From positions 1-47,973 of the forward strand of contig RECK01000036.1 in NCBI GenBank assembly GCA_007694055.1: a DNA stretch of 47,973 bases, written 5' to 3'. Each line of letters opens with the position of its first letter. The first letter of the stretch is position 1. The notes under the pieces are model-generated. The model did not search any database. It saw only the letters and a program-made list of their open reading frames with translations, and was not told the DNA's origin. The stretch is from Wenzhouxiangella sp. Its GTDB lineage: Bacteria; Pseudomonadota; Gammaproteobacteria; Xanthomonadales; Wenzhouxiangellaceae. Shown in pieces: positions 8,817 through 17,595 of this stretch. The position numbers and the translations under genes were made by a program.

Positions 8817-10088
8817 TCAAAGCCTCCCTGGCAGCCACAGGCTCAGGGCAGGCCACCAGGTGATGATCAACAGGGCAATCAGCAGCAGACCCAGGAATGG
8901 CAGGGTGGCCCGGTATACCTTGAGGATGTCGTCGCCGAAGCGATGACTGGCCAGGAACAGGTTGATGCCCACCGGCGGTGTGCAGTAACCGATCTGCAGA
9001 TTGGCCAGGAAAATGATCCCCAGGTGCACCGGGTCCACGCCAAAGGCCAGGGCAACCGGAATGATCAGTGGGGCCAGGATGACCAGGGCTGCGAAAATGT
9101 CGAGCAGCATGCCGGCAATCAACAGCACCAGGTTGACCAGCAGCAGGAACACGATGCGACTGTCGATATGCGGTGCGACCGCTTCGAACAAGCGCTGCGG
9201 GACCTGCGCATCGATCATGACATTGGTCGAGGCCAGCGACATGCCCAGGATGATCAGAATCGCACCGACCAGCATCATGGCCTCGGTAACGATGTCCGGC
9301 AGTCGGGCCAGTGAAATCTCGCGGCGAATGAAAACCAGGGTGATCAGTACCCAGGCGGCGGTGACGACGGCTGCCTCGATAACCAGCAGCCAGCCGCTGT
9401 AAATTCCACCCAGGACCACGAACGGGAGCGGTAGCTCCCAGGCGATCGCCCGGGCCGACTTGCCCAGCTCCGGCGCCGGGCGCGTATCCGGCGGCAGGTC
9501 ACGCTGAACCCACATGGCATAGGCAGCCAGCACGGCCAGCATCAGGATGCCGGGCAGCAAGCCGGCCAGAAACAGATCATCAACGCCAATGCCCTGCCCC
9601 GGCGCTACCTGCTGGGCCACGACGGCGTAGAGAATCAGCGGCAGCGAGGGCGCGAACAGCACGCCCATGCTGGAACCGGTGGTGACCAGTCCCAGGGCAA
9701 AACGGCGCTGGTAACCGGCAGCCAGCAGTGCCGGCAGCATCAGGCTGCCCAGGGCGACCACGGTAATGCCCGAAGCGCCGGTAAAAGCCGTCATCAGGGC
9801 GAACATGAACAGACCCAGGATGGCCAGACCGCCCGGCAACCAGCCCAGGGCTGCCCGGGTCAGGTCAACCAGGCGAGCGGGCGTTTCGCTGTGGGCAACG
9901 AGAACACCGGCGAAGGTAAACAGTGGCAAGGCGACCAGGACCGGCATTTCGCCAATGCGCTGAAACTCCATGGCAACCAGGGCCAGGTCCAGCTCGGCGC
10001 CATGAAACCCGGCCATGGCGCCCAGCGCGATGACGGCGAACAAGGGCATGCCGACCAGCGCCAGCAGCACCAGGATGACGACGATCAT
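8817..10088 (-). CDS. dctM: TRAP transporter large permease subunit (DctM type)
   Basis: A 423-residue, very hydrophobic protein with about 12 membrane segments, the DctM channel of a tripartite ATP-independent periplasmic transporter driven by an ion gradient. Family stretches visible are PLFAVIALGA, LVALPLFTFAGVL, the FTGASGITVVALGSLMLPAL loop and LQIGYCTPPVGINLFLASH near the C-terminus. Its ATG overlaps the dctQ stop in an ATGA. It is the last gene of folD-tatT-dctP-dctQ-dctM. The substrate cannot be read from this subunit. Confidence 0.93.
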   Translation of the reverse strand: MIVVILVLLALVGMPLFAVIALGAMAGFHGAELDLALVAMEFQRIGEMPVLVALPLFTFAGVLVAHSETPARLVDLTRAALGWLPGGLAILGLFMFALMTAFTGASGITVVALGSLMLPALLAAGYQRRFALGLVTTGSSMGVLFAPSLPLILYAVVAQQVAPGQGIGVDDLFLAGLLPGILMLAVLAAYAMWVQRDLPPDTRPAPELGKSARAIAWELPLPFVVLGGIYSGWLLVIEAAVVTAAWVLITLVFIRREISLARLPDIVTEAMMLVGAILIILGMSLASTNVMIDAQVPQRLFEAVAPHIDSRIVFLLLVNLVLLIAGMLLDIFAALVILAPLIIPVALAFGVDPVHLGIIFLANLQIGYCTPPVGINLFLASHRFGDDILKVYRATLPFLGLLLIALLIITWWPALSLWLPGRL

Positions 10089-10624
10089 CTCGAATCAGGC
10101 CTCGTGTCTTCGGGCAGCTCGGTGAAGGCATGGGCCTGCTCCGAGACCGGCGGACGACGGAACGCGGCAGCAACGAAGCGGACCGCCATCAAGGCAAAGC
10201 CGATCGGCACGATCAGCTGCACCATCCAGGTTTGAACCCCCAGGAAAGCCGCGGTCTGGAATTCGTACTCCAGAGCCGCCATGCGCAGACTCAACCAGCT
10301 CATGGCCAGGCATACAGCGGCCGTCAGCAGCATCATCAGCACATGAATGATCGTGACCAGTTTCGGCGGCAACAGCCGTGACAGCAGGTCGATGCGAATG
10401 TGACGAAAGCGCCCGGCGGCGACGACAGCGGCAATCATGGCCAACCACAGCACCATGGCGCGCATGGCACCGTCAGCCCAGGGCAAGGCCATGCCGAAAA
10501 CGTTACGCATCACGATCTGGGTCAGGCCCAGCCCGACCAGGCCCAGCAACAGGATAGTCAGTGCCGTCGATTCAAGTCGCTCGAGCTGGCGCTGGACCGA
10601 CTCGAACCAGTTGTCATTTTGCAC
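10085..10624 (-). CDS. dctQ: TRAP transporter small permease subunit (DctQ type)
   Basis: A 179-residue, four-helix membrane protein. It has the DctQ-type sequence ALTILLLGLVGLGLTQIVMRNVFGMALPWADGAMRAMVLWLAM, then GRFRHIRIDLLSRLLP. The small subunit supports the DctM channel. The only plausible start is a GTG at 10624 (VQNDNWFESV), 11 bases inside the end of dctP. The stop overlaps dctM by four bases, so the permease genes are tightly coupled. Confidence 0.9.
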   Translation of the reverse strand: MQNDNWFESVQRQLERLESTALTILLLGLVGLGLTQIVMRNVFGMALPWADGAMRAMVLWLAMIAAVVAAGRFRHIRIDLLSRLLPPKLVTIIHVLMMLLTAAVCLAMSWLSLRMAALEYEFQTAAFLGVQTWMVQLIVPIGFALMAVRFVAAAFRRPPVSEQAHAFTELPEDTRPDSR

Positions 10625-11609
10625 GGTAGGCCTCTAGGCGCTCCAGCATGTCGTCCAGGTGCGGCACCTCGATCTGGCCGCTGGTGATCATCTGGTCACG
10701 GGTCTGGCTGGCGATCAGCTGCCAGGTCCGGGCATGCTCGGGGTCGGGTGCCGTGATGGTGATCCCCTGTCCGACCAAGGCTTCGCGGGCCGATTCGTTA
10801 TCGCGCCGGTTGACCGCCTCCAGGCGGACCAGGGCCTGGTTGAATTCGCTTAGCACGATGTCTCGATCCTGCTCTGCCAGACGGTTGAACGCACGCCGAT
10901 CCAGGCCGATGGTTCCGCCCGTCATCAGGATGGGCAGATCAAGCATGTGGCGGGCCCGGATGTGCCATTGCAGGATGATGGCGCCGGATTCAGTGCTGGC
11001 AAAGGTATTGATGGCGCCGGTCTGCAAGGATGTGTAGACATCGGCCAGCGGCAGCGGTACCGGGCTGACGCCGGCCTGCTCAAGGGTGCGGCGCGACAGC
11101 GCATCCCCGGCCGGCACCCAGACCCGCCAGCTGGTCGATAGCGCTGCCGGTGCCGGAAAGGGATCGCGACCGAACAGGTAAGCGAAACCGCCCAGGCTAA
11201 GGCCCGGAACGATCAGACCCTGCTCTTCCAGCGCTGCCTTGATCAGCGGATCGAAGTGCTCACGCAAAGCCATTATCTCGTCTTCGCTTTCGAATACGAA
11301 TGGCAGACTGTAGAGGTTGACGGCCGAGGAGACGCCGGCCAGGTCACCCAGGGTAAAGGCTCCTCCCTGAAGCTGACCGAGACGCATGCGGCGCAGGACC
11401 GCGCTGGCATCGCCCATCACGCCTCCGGGGTAGTAGCGAATGCGTACGCGGTTGTCAGTCTGGGCCTGTATGCGCTGCTCGGCCGCGCGCAACTCGTTCA
11501 TCCAGCTTGAACCGTCGGGCGCCAGGGTGGCGATTTTCAGTTCCTGGGCGGCCAGCGGTGCAGCGAGCAGTCCAGCCAGCATGAAAAGTGGGATCAGGAT
11601 TTTGTTCAT
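10614..11609 (-). CDS. dctP: TRAP transporter periplasmic solute-binding protein (DctP type)
   Basis: A 331-residue exported binding protein with a clear signal peptide ([22 protein letters not shown]). The mature part starts LKIATLAPDGSSWMNEL, followed by RVRIRYYPGGVMGD, SLPFVFES and DVYTSLQTGAINTF, which are DctP family stretches. It delivers ligand to DctQM. The STSWRVWVP segment may hold the arginine that many DctP proteins use to bind a carboxylate, but that alignment is uncertain. Its ATG overlaps the stop of the TPR lipoprotein gene by one base (TGATG), typical of TatT-associated TRAP systems. Confidence 0.92.
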   Translation of the reverse strand: MNKILIPLFMLAGLLAAPLAAQELKIATLAPDGSSWMNELRAAEQRIQAQTDNRVRIRYYPGGVMGDASAVLRRMRLGQLQGGAFTLGDLAGVSSAVNLYSLPFVFESEDEIMALREHFDPLIKAALEEQGLIVPGLSLGGFAYLFGRDPFPAPAALSTSWRVWVPAGDALSRRTLEQAGVSPVPLPLADVYTSLQTGAINTFASTESGAIILQWHIRARHMLDLPILMTGGTIGLDRRAFNRLAEQDRDIVLSEFNQALVRLEAVNRRDNESAREALVGQGITITAPDPEHARTWQLIASQTRDQMITSGQIEVPHLDDMLERLEAYRAK

Positions 11610-12469
11610 CAGTCGAAAATGGCCTCGGTTTGCTGAAGCAGAATCTGCGCGCGGCTGCGCGCCACCTGGTTGATCAGGCGATAGTCCGGATGGTCACTGT
11701 CGGACTGCATGACTTCCTCCAGCAGCGCGACGTAAAGGTCCCGATCAAACATCAGCCGGGCATAGGAATCGGCCATCAAGACGTTGATCAGAAAGTTGTG
11801 ACCTTCAGATGCGGCAAGGGCCTTTTCGAAGTAGTCCCGGGCCTTGCGTGGCTGGCCGCCGGCGGCTGGCGGTCGCTGCGAGTTGAGCACCGCCAGGTAG
11901 AGATAAACCGCACCATCGTCGTGACCGGGCTCGGTCGCGGCCACCCAGTCGAGCAAGGCCTCGACCCGCGGCAGATCGGCAAGGGCCCGGAAGTCGTCCG
12001 AGTGGGCCGCGATCCAAGATGTCCAGGTGGTGGCCAGCACGTAGGCCGGCTCGACCTGGGCGTTCCCCAATTCCGTGATGCGCTGCTCCAGGGTCTCGAA
12101 GTCGAGCTGTTCCAGTCCGCACAGCGTGTTCGAGTGCCGACAGGCGCCGATCCTGGCATGGGCCAGCGCTCTTCGGGTCAGGCGCTGTTCACTTGCCGAG
12201 CCGGATTGATCGACGAACAAGGCGGCATAGGTTCCGGTCAGGCGCGCCGTGGTCAGGCGCAGACCCGGATCGTTTGGCCGCGATTCCAGGCGCGCTTCCA
12301 TCAGCAACAGGTAGGCCGGCAGTGCGGCGGCAACCGCTGAGGGCTCGTCATAGGCACGAATGGCCGATTCGAGATCGTTGGCAAAGTTGGTGGCAGCACG
12401 ATCAAGCAGGCTGGCGCAGCCGGTGAGGAAGAAGAGCGCGGCCATGACCAGCGCGCCGGCAGGCTTCAT
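11609..12469 (-). CDS. TatT-type TPR lipoprotein of a TRAP transporter
   Basis: A 286-residue lipoprotein with the lipobox LTGC (Cys18) and a helix-rich body without catalytic motifs. The segment [28 protein letters not shown] and the following [17 protein letters not shown] match the pattern of TatT (Treponema pallidum Tp0956), a TPR trimer that docks onto a DctP-type protein (Tp0957). Such systems are thought to handle hydrophobic ligands. Direct overlap with dctP (TGATG) supports this. It begins in an ATGA overlap with folD. Recognition is from memory of the family, so the exact family label is less certain than the TRAP association. Confidence 0.8.
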   Translation of the reverse strand: MKPAGALVMAALFFLTGCASLLDRAATNFANDLESAIRAYDEPSAVAAALPAYLLLMEARLESRPNDPGLRLTTARLTGTYAALFVDQSGSASEQRLTRRALAHARIGACRHSNTLCGLEQLDFETLEQRITELGNAQVEPAYVLATTWTSWIAAHSDDFRALADLPRVEALLDWVAATEPGHDDGAVYLYLAVLNSQRPPAAGGQPRKARDYFEKALAASEGHNFLINVLMADSYARLMFDRDLYVALLEEVMQSDSDHPDYRLINQVARSRAQILLQQTEAIFD

Positions 12470-13335
12470 GGCGCCTTGACCACGAGCCCGGCCGCCTCGG
12501 CCGTGTTCTGCATCAGCGTGGCAACGGTCATCGGTCCCACACCACCGGGAACCGGTGTGATCCAGGACGCGCGTTTGGCCACGGCGTCGAAGTCCAGGTC
12601 GCCACGAATGCGGCCATCGGGACTGCGGGTGATGCCGATGTCGATCACGATGGTGCCGGGCTGAATCCAGTCCGGGTCGATCAGGCCCGGTTTGCCAACG
12701 GCAACGCAGACCAGGTCGGCGCTACGCACGTGTCGCTCCAGATCCCGGGTAAAGCGATGCGCGACATTGACCGTGGCGCCGGCCAGCAGCAGTTCCAGGG
12801 CCAGGGGACGGCCGACGATGTTGGATGCGCCGACGACGAGCGCATTGCGGCCCTTGACGTCAAGCTGGTGGGCAGACAGCAGCGTCATGACGCCGCGCGG
12901 CGTACACGGACGCAAACCGGGATCCCGCAGTACCAGGCGGCCCATGTTGACCGGGTGGAATCCATCGACGTCCTTGTCCGGATGAATGCGCTGGGTTACC
13001 AGGCGCTCGTCCAGGTGACGCGGCAGCGGCAGCTGGACCAGGATGCCGTGGATCTCGGGTGACTCGTTGAGCTCATCGATCAGGGCCAGCAGTTCGCCTC
13101 GCCCGGTCCCGTGTGCCAGGCGGTGACTGACCGACGCGATGCCAGCCCGCTCGCAGGCTCGGACCTTGTTGCCGACGTAGACTTCGGAGGCTGCATCGTC
13201 TCCGACCAGGACAACGGCCAGGCCAGGAACCTGCCCGCCACGGGCCAAGTGCGCATTGACCGCTTCGGCAACATTAGCCTTGAGTCTCTCGGCGACGGCC
13301 TTGCCGTCAAGAATGTTTGCTTTTGGGGTGCTCAC
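12466..13335 (-). CDS. folD: Methylenetetrahydrofolate dehydrogenase/cyclohydrolase FolD
   Basis: A 289-residue bifunctional enzyme interconverting 5,10-methylene-, methenyl- and 10-formyl-tetrahydrofolate with NADP, supplying one-carbon units. The catalytic lysine lies in [34 protein letters not shown], the dinucleotide site [11 protein letters not shown] and the C-terminal [17 protein letters not shown] are all present. It is the first gene of a minus-strand run in which its stop overlaps the TRAP lipoprotein start by four bases, so folD and the transporter probably share a transcript. It is divergent from the glutathione peroxidase gene, with 65 bases between starts. Confidence 0.96.
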   Translation of the reverse strand: MSTPKANILDGKAVAERLKANVAEAVNAHLARGGQVPGLAVVLVGDDAASEVYVGNKVRACERAGIASVSHRLAHGTGRGELLALIDELNESPEIHGILVQLPLPRHLDERLVTQRIHPDKDVDGFHPVNMGRLVLRDPGLRPCTPRGVMTLLSAHQLDVKGRNALVVGASNIVGRPLALELLLAGATVNVAHRFTRDLERHVRSADLVCVAVGKPGLIDPDWIQPGTIVIDIGITRSPDGRIRGDLDFDAVAKRASWITPVPGGVGPMTVATLMQNTAEAAGLVVKAP

Positions 13336-13400
13336 AGGGGCGACATTGTACCGGGAAGCGGTTAGGATTGAGGCATGTTACAAGCCTGAGGATCGTAAAC

Positions 13401-13889
13401 GTGAACGTCTTCAACTACAACTTCGCCGGCCTCACCGGCGGTGCCGTGTCGCTGGAACGCTTTCGCAATCAGCCCATACTGCTGGTGAATACCGCGTCGG
13501 AATGCGGATTCACTCCGCACTACGCCAAGTTGCAGCAACTCTACATGGACTACCAGCAGTCCGGTCTTGTTGTCGTTGGCATACCTTGCAACGATTTCGG
13601 TGAACAGGAGCCGGGCTCGGAGGAAGAAATCGCGGAGTTCGTGCGCACCGAATACAACGTCACTTTCCCGATGACGGCCAAGTACTCGGTCATGGGGATA
13701 AACGCGCACAACCTGTTCAAGGATCTGGCCCAGGAATACGGTGGTGCGGTTCTGCCACGCTGGAATTTCCACAAGTACCTTTTCAACCGCAAGGGTTCGC
13801 TGGTTGAACACTGGCCGGCCCAGACGCCGCCCGACGACCCGGCCGTGACTCACCAGATCACGCGTAACCTGCAGTCCTGGTCGCTGTAG
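13401..13889 (+). CDS. Glutathione peroxidase family protein (cysteine type)
   Basis: A 162-residue thiol peroxidase. The catalytic tetrad is visible: Cys35 in NTASECGFT, Gln69 in NDFGEQEPG, and Trp121-Asn122 in PRWNFHKYLF. Bacterial Cys-type enzymes reduce hydroperoxides using glutathione or thioredoxin. There is no signal peptide, so it is cytoplasmic. The track ORF starts upstream inside the folD promoter side; the GTG at 13401 is preferred because TGAGGA precedes it at a proper distance and the protein then starts at the first beta strand. The stop is 13 bases from the convergent moeB-like gene. Confidence 0.9.
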   Translation: MNVFNYNFAGLTGGAVSLERFRNQPILLVNTASECGFTPHYAKLQQLYMDYQQSGLVVVGIPCNDFGEQEPGSEEEIAEFVRTEYNVTFPMTAKYSVMGINAHNLFKDLAQEYGGAVLPRWNFHKYLFNRKGSLVEHWPAQTPPDDPAVTHQITRNLQSWSL

Positions 13890-13902
13890 CAGCGGGTCAT
13901 GC

Positions 13903-15042
13903 TCAAACGGATGTCCGGGGCCCGCAATCCGGACATTCGGGATCTCTGATCAGGCGGGTGGTGCGAAAACGCATGCTGAGGGCGTCGAAGTGCAGCAGTC
14001 GCGATTGCAGGCACTCACCGATACCGAGTATGCGTTTGAGAACCTCGGTGGCCTGGAGGCAACCGATCACGCCTGGCATGACGCCCAGTACGCCGGCCTC
14101 GGCGCAGCTGGGGGCATCCCGGGGCAGCGGGGGCTCCGGGAAAAGACAGCGATAGCAGGCCCCCTGCCCCGGTTCGAACAAGGCAACCTGACCCTGGAAG
14201 CGCAGCACGGCACCGTAGACCAGCGGCTTGCCCAGCGCCTGGCAGGCCGCATTGAGTACGTAGCGGGTCGGAAAGTTGTCCGAGCCATCGACCACCACGT
14301 CGGCCGCCTCGATGACGGCCTCGGCGTTGTCAGCGTCGAGGCGCTGGTTGATCGTGCTGATCCGGATATCCGGGTTCAGCGCATGCAGACGCTGAGCAGC
14401 GGATTCAATCTTGAGATGACCCACCAGGTGATCACTGTGCAGGATCTGGCGCTGCAGGTTACTGCGCTCGACCCGATCGGCATCAACCAGGGTCAGATGT
14501 CCGATGCCGGCGGCGGCCAGGTATAGCGCGGCCGGCGAGCCGAGACCGCCGGCGCCGACCAGCACGACATGGGCCGCAGCCAGCTTTTCCTGACCGATTC
14601 TGCCCACCTCCGGCATGGCAAAATGACGCAGGTAACGTTCGGATTCCTGGCCTGTGTCGGCGCTGATCTGACGGATCTCTCCACCCGTATCACGCCAGGC
14701 AGCGAAGCCGCCGACCAGGCTGGACACCGAACTGTAACCCAGTTCCCCGAGGCTGGCCGCCGAAATGCGTGATCGATCACCCCCGGCGCACATCAGAATC
14801 AAATCGGACTGCCTGTCGGGGACCAGGTTGCCGATTTCCAGCTCCAGCATGCCGCGCGATATCAACAAGGCCGGTGCGGCGGTGCCGCCACCCAGCTCGG
14901 CGGGCTCTCGGATGTCAAGAAGGATCGCTCCGTCGGCAACGCGGGCCCGGGCCGCGGCCACGTCAATCTCGGCGACTTTCTCGCTCAGCCCGGCCAGGTA
15001 GCGCTGCAGCCGTTTACTTGCGTCGTTTCTTTCGTCGGCCAA
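13903..15042 (-). CDS. moeB: Rhodanese-MoeB/ThiF fusion (E1-like sulfur-carrier adenylyltransferase)
   Basis: A 379-residue two-domain protein. Residues about 25-125 are a rhodanese domain (LLDIREPAEL, active-site loop MCAGGDRS with Cys85). Residues about 137-379 are a ThiF/MoeB E1-like domain with the ATP motif GAGGLG (163-168), DGSDNFPTRY and two zinc CxxC-type pairs (YRCLFP and PECPDC). It would adenylate a sulfur-carrier C-terminus (MoaD or ThiS type) and may load sulfur through the rhodanese. The domain order is the reverse of human MOCS3, where rhodanese is C-terminal. The start is a TTG 29 bases inside der; no ATG is available upstream of the rhodanese fold. Confidence 0.88.
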   Translation of the reverse strand: MADERNDASKRLQRYLAGLSEKVAEIDVAAARARVADGAILLDIREPAELGGGTAAPALLISRGMLELEIGNLVPDRQSDLILMCAGGDRSRISAASLGELGYSSVSSLVGGFAAWRDTGGEIRQISADTGQESERYLRHFAMPEVGRIGQEKLAAAHVVLVGAGGLGSPAALYLAAAGIGHLTLVDADRVERSNLQRQILHSDHLVGHLKIESAAQRLHALNPDIRISTINQRLDADNAEAVIEAADVVVDGSDNFPTRYVLNAACQALGKPLVYGAVLRFQGQVALFEPGQGACYRCLFPEPPLPRDAPSCAEAGVLGVMPGVIGCLQATEVLKRILGIGECLQSRLLHFDALSMRFRTTRLIRDPECPDCGPRTSV

Positions 15043-16417
15043 AGTCTTTCAGACGTTTGCGTTTCTGGATCTGTCGTGGCGTCAGTTTGTTCTTGCGCCC
15101 GGCATAGGGATTGTCGGAATCGCGGAACAGCAGGCGAACCGGGACCCCGGTGAAATTGAAGTGGCGTCGGAACGCGTTGATCAGATAGCGTCGGTACTGC
15201 TCGGGAACCTCGGCGGTTCGATTGCCGTGGATGATGATGCGGGTCGGGAAATTACCGCCGGAATGGGCGTAGCGCAGTTTCGGTGTGGCATGTTTTCCGC
15301 CTGGCGGCGCATGTGCCTCGACCGCTGCCCTGAGGACCCGCGTCAATGCCGGCGTTGACAGATCCTGGCTGGCGGCACCATGAACATGCTCTATGGCATC
15401 GGTCAACTCGCCAAGACCACTGCCGTGCAGGGCCGAAGCGGTTACGACCGGCGCGAAGGTGGCGAAAGACAGTCGTTCAGCAACGTCTTTCAGGGCCTGA
15501 TTACGCTGGTCGCGATCAAGGCAGTCCCATTTGTTGAGAACGATGACCAGGGCCCGACCGGCGTCAATGACATGGCCGGCCAGGCGTGCATCCTGTTCGG
15601 AAACACCGTCGGCGACGTCCAGCAGCAGGGCTACGACGTCGGCCTTTTCCATCGCCTGCAGGGCCTTGATGGTACTGAATCGCTCGATGCCCTCCTGGCT
15701 TCCGCGGCGCCGGCGAATGCCGGCGGTGTCGACCAGGTGGTAGACCTGCCCATCGCGTTCGACGCGGCCACGGATCGGGTCGCGGGTGGTTCCCGGTGTC
15801 GGCGTGGCCAGGGCCCGCTCCTCGCCCATCAGGCGATTGAGCAGGGTTGATTTGCCCGCGTTGGGGCGGCCAATCAGGGCCAGGTGGATGCCTTCGCTAT
15901 CGATTACAGGGGTCGATTCGCCAGCCGGCAGGGCCTCGACAATGGCGCTTGACAGGCGATCCAGCCCACGGCGGTGACTGGCCGCAATCAGCAGTGCGGG
16001 CATGCCGAGTTCGGATGCCTCGGCCAGGACCAGATCGGCATCAAGCCCGTCTGACTTGTTGACTGCGTGTATCAGCGGCTTGTCCAGTCCGCGCAGCCAC
16101 TGGGTGATTTCCAGATCAGCCGGGATCAGGCCATCGCGGGCATCGGTGACAAACAGCACCAGGTCGGCTTCGTCCACGGCCAGCCGGGTCTGGTGCTGGG
16201 CAGCGCTCTCCATTTCATCAGCAGCGTCATCCAGCCCACCGGTGTCAACCAGGATCACGTCACGCTCAGCCAGGCGCGCCCGGCCATAGATACGATCCCG
16301 GGTTACGCCGGGAAAGTCGGCGACCAGGGCATCCCGGGTTCGGGTCAGCGCGTTGAACAGGGTGGATTTGCCCACGTTGGGCCGACCCACGATGGCAACC
16401 ACCGGCAGGTCATTCAT
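15014..16417 (-). CDS. der: Ribosome biogenesis GTPase Der (EngA)
   Basis: A 467-residue protein with two tandem GTPase domains and a C-terminal KH-like domain, acting in 50S subunit assembly. The first G domain has GRPNVGKST, DTGG and NKSD; the second has GRPNAGKST, DTAG and NKWD. The C-terminus is very basic (RQIQKRKRLKDFGRRKKRRK). The ATG at 16417 (MNDLPVVAIVGRPNV) matches the family. A TTG at 16441 overlaps the bamB stop in a TTGA, resembling the ATGA overlaps of its neighbours, and is the alternative. The last 29 bases overlap the rhodanese-MoeB gene. Confidence 0.96.
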   Translation of the reverse strand: MNDLPVVAIVGRPNVGKSTLFNALTRTRDALVADFPGVTRDRIYGRARLAERDVILVDTGGLDDAADEMESAAQHQTRLAVDEADLVLFVTDARDGLIPADLEITQWLRGLDKPLIHAVNKSDGLDADLVLAEASELGMPALLIAASHRRGLDRLSSAIVEALPAGESTPVIDSEGIHLALIGRPNAGKSTLLNRLMGEERALATPTPGTTRDPIRGRVERDGQVYHLVDTAGIRRRRGSQEGIERFSTIKALQAMEKADVVALLLDVADGVSEQDARLAGHVIDAGRALVIVLNKWDCLDRDQRNQALKDVAERLSFATFAPVVTASALHGSGLGELTDAIEHVHGAASQDLSTPALTRVLRAAVEAHAPPGGKHATPKLRYAHSGGNFPTRIIIHGNRTAEVPEQYRRYLINAFRRHFNFTGVPVRLLFRDSDNPYAGRKNKLTPRQIQKRKRLKDFGRRKKRRK

Positions 16418-16437
16418 GGAACAAGCGAGCCGGGTGC

Positions 16438-17595
16438 TCAACCACGCAGCCGCCAGGCGCTCAGGTTACCGTTCTCGTCGAGCACATAGACGGTGTTGCC
16501 GACTGCCACCGGTGCCGCGGACGGTGCCGATCGCGTCGGTCGGACACGAGCAACGAAGTTACCGCTGTCGCTGTCAAGCCAGTGCATGAAGCCTTCGTTG
16601 TCAACGGTGACGACAAAGTCGCCGACAAATACCGGTCGACTGATCCCGCGACGAGCCAGGCGATCCTCCCGCCACAGGGTCGAGCCATTGCGGCGATCAA
16701 TCAACCACACCGCATCGTCGCGATCGGCGGCAGCCAGCTGGGTACGCTGCAGACTGATGCCGGAGTGAGAGGCAACGTCCTTGACCCACAGAATGCGTCC
16801 TGATTCCAGTGCCAGGCTGGCCATTCTTCCCCGATAAGTGACCACGTAAAGATCCGTGCCGACGATCGCCATGGGGCCATCGATATCGGCAAGTCGTTCG
16901 AGCTCGGTTCGTCCCTCGGGTACGCTGACGCGCTGTTCCCACAACAGGCTGCCGTCGCTGACGCGAAGTCCGGCAACCATGCCGTTGTCGAAGCCGATAA
17001 AGACCTGGCCGGCGCGCACCAGTGGATCGCTGTTGCCGCGCAGGGTCAGCAGGGGAACACTGCGATCATGGACCCAGATCCGGCGACCATCGGCCGGATC
17101 GATGCCGAATGTCCTTCCGTCGATGCAGCGCACAACGATGACGCCGTCGTGCAGGACCGGGTAAGACAGGATTTCCGAGGACAGTCGGGCTCGCCAGCGT
17201 TCGCTGCCAGACTCGGCATCGAGGGCTACGAGGTTGCCATCGAAAGTGCCGGCCAGCAAGAGATCATCGAAGACTGCCGGGCCGGCGGACAAATCCAGGC
17301 CTGTATCAAAACGCCTCAGAACCCGGCCACTTTCCGTGCTGACCGCTGAAATACGACCTCGATGATCGCCGACCCAGATGGTGTCACCAACCACCACCGG
17401 GCGGAAGTTGGGCCGACTGCGGTTGAGGCCGGCGCCGACGCCGGTGGACCACAAACGTTCGACTTGCACGGTGGCATCGAAGCGGACCAGTTCTGATGGA
17501 CCATCATCATCGCCACGATCGCGGTTGAAAATCCCGCAACCGCTCAAGGCAGCTGCGAGGGCGATTGCCAGACCGGTTCGAATCCACCGGGTCAC
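16438..17595 (-). CDS. bamB: Outer membrane protein assembly factor BamB
   Basis: A 385-residue lipoprotein with signal peptide and lipobox (ALSGC), followed by an eight-bladed PQQ-type beta-propeller. Repeated blade motifs are visible, for example VVGDTIWVGDHRGRISAVSTESGR, LLAGTFDGNLVALDAESGSERW and VYVLDENGNLSAW. BamB helps BamA fold beta-barrel proteins into the outer membrane. It lies between yfgM and der, the normal gammaproteobacterial order, and its ATG overlaps the yfgM stop in an ATGA. Confidence 0.95.
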   Translation of the reverse strand: MTRWIRTGLAIALAAALSGCGIFNRDRGDDDGPSELVRFDATVQVERLWSTGVGAGLNRSRPNFRPVVVGDTIWVGDHRGRISAVSTESGRVLRRFDTGLDLSAGPAVFDDLLLAGTFDGNLVALDAESGSERWRARLSSEILSYPVLHDGVIVVRCIDGRTFGIDPADGRRIWVHDRSVPLLTLRGNSDPLVRAGQVFIGFDNGMVAGLRVSDGSLLWEQRVSVPEGRTELERLADIDGPMAIVGTDLYVVTYRGRMASLALESGRILWVKDVASHSGISLQRTQLAAADRDDAVWLIDRRNGSTLWREDRLARRGISRPVFVGDFVVTVDNEGFMHWLDSDSGNFVARVRPTRSAPSAAPVAVGNTVYVLDENGNLSAWRLRG

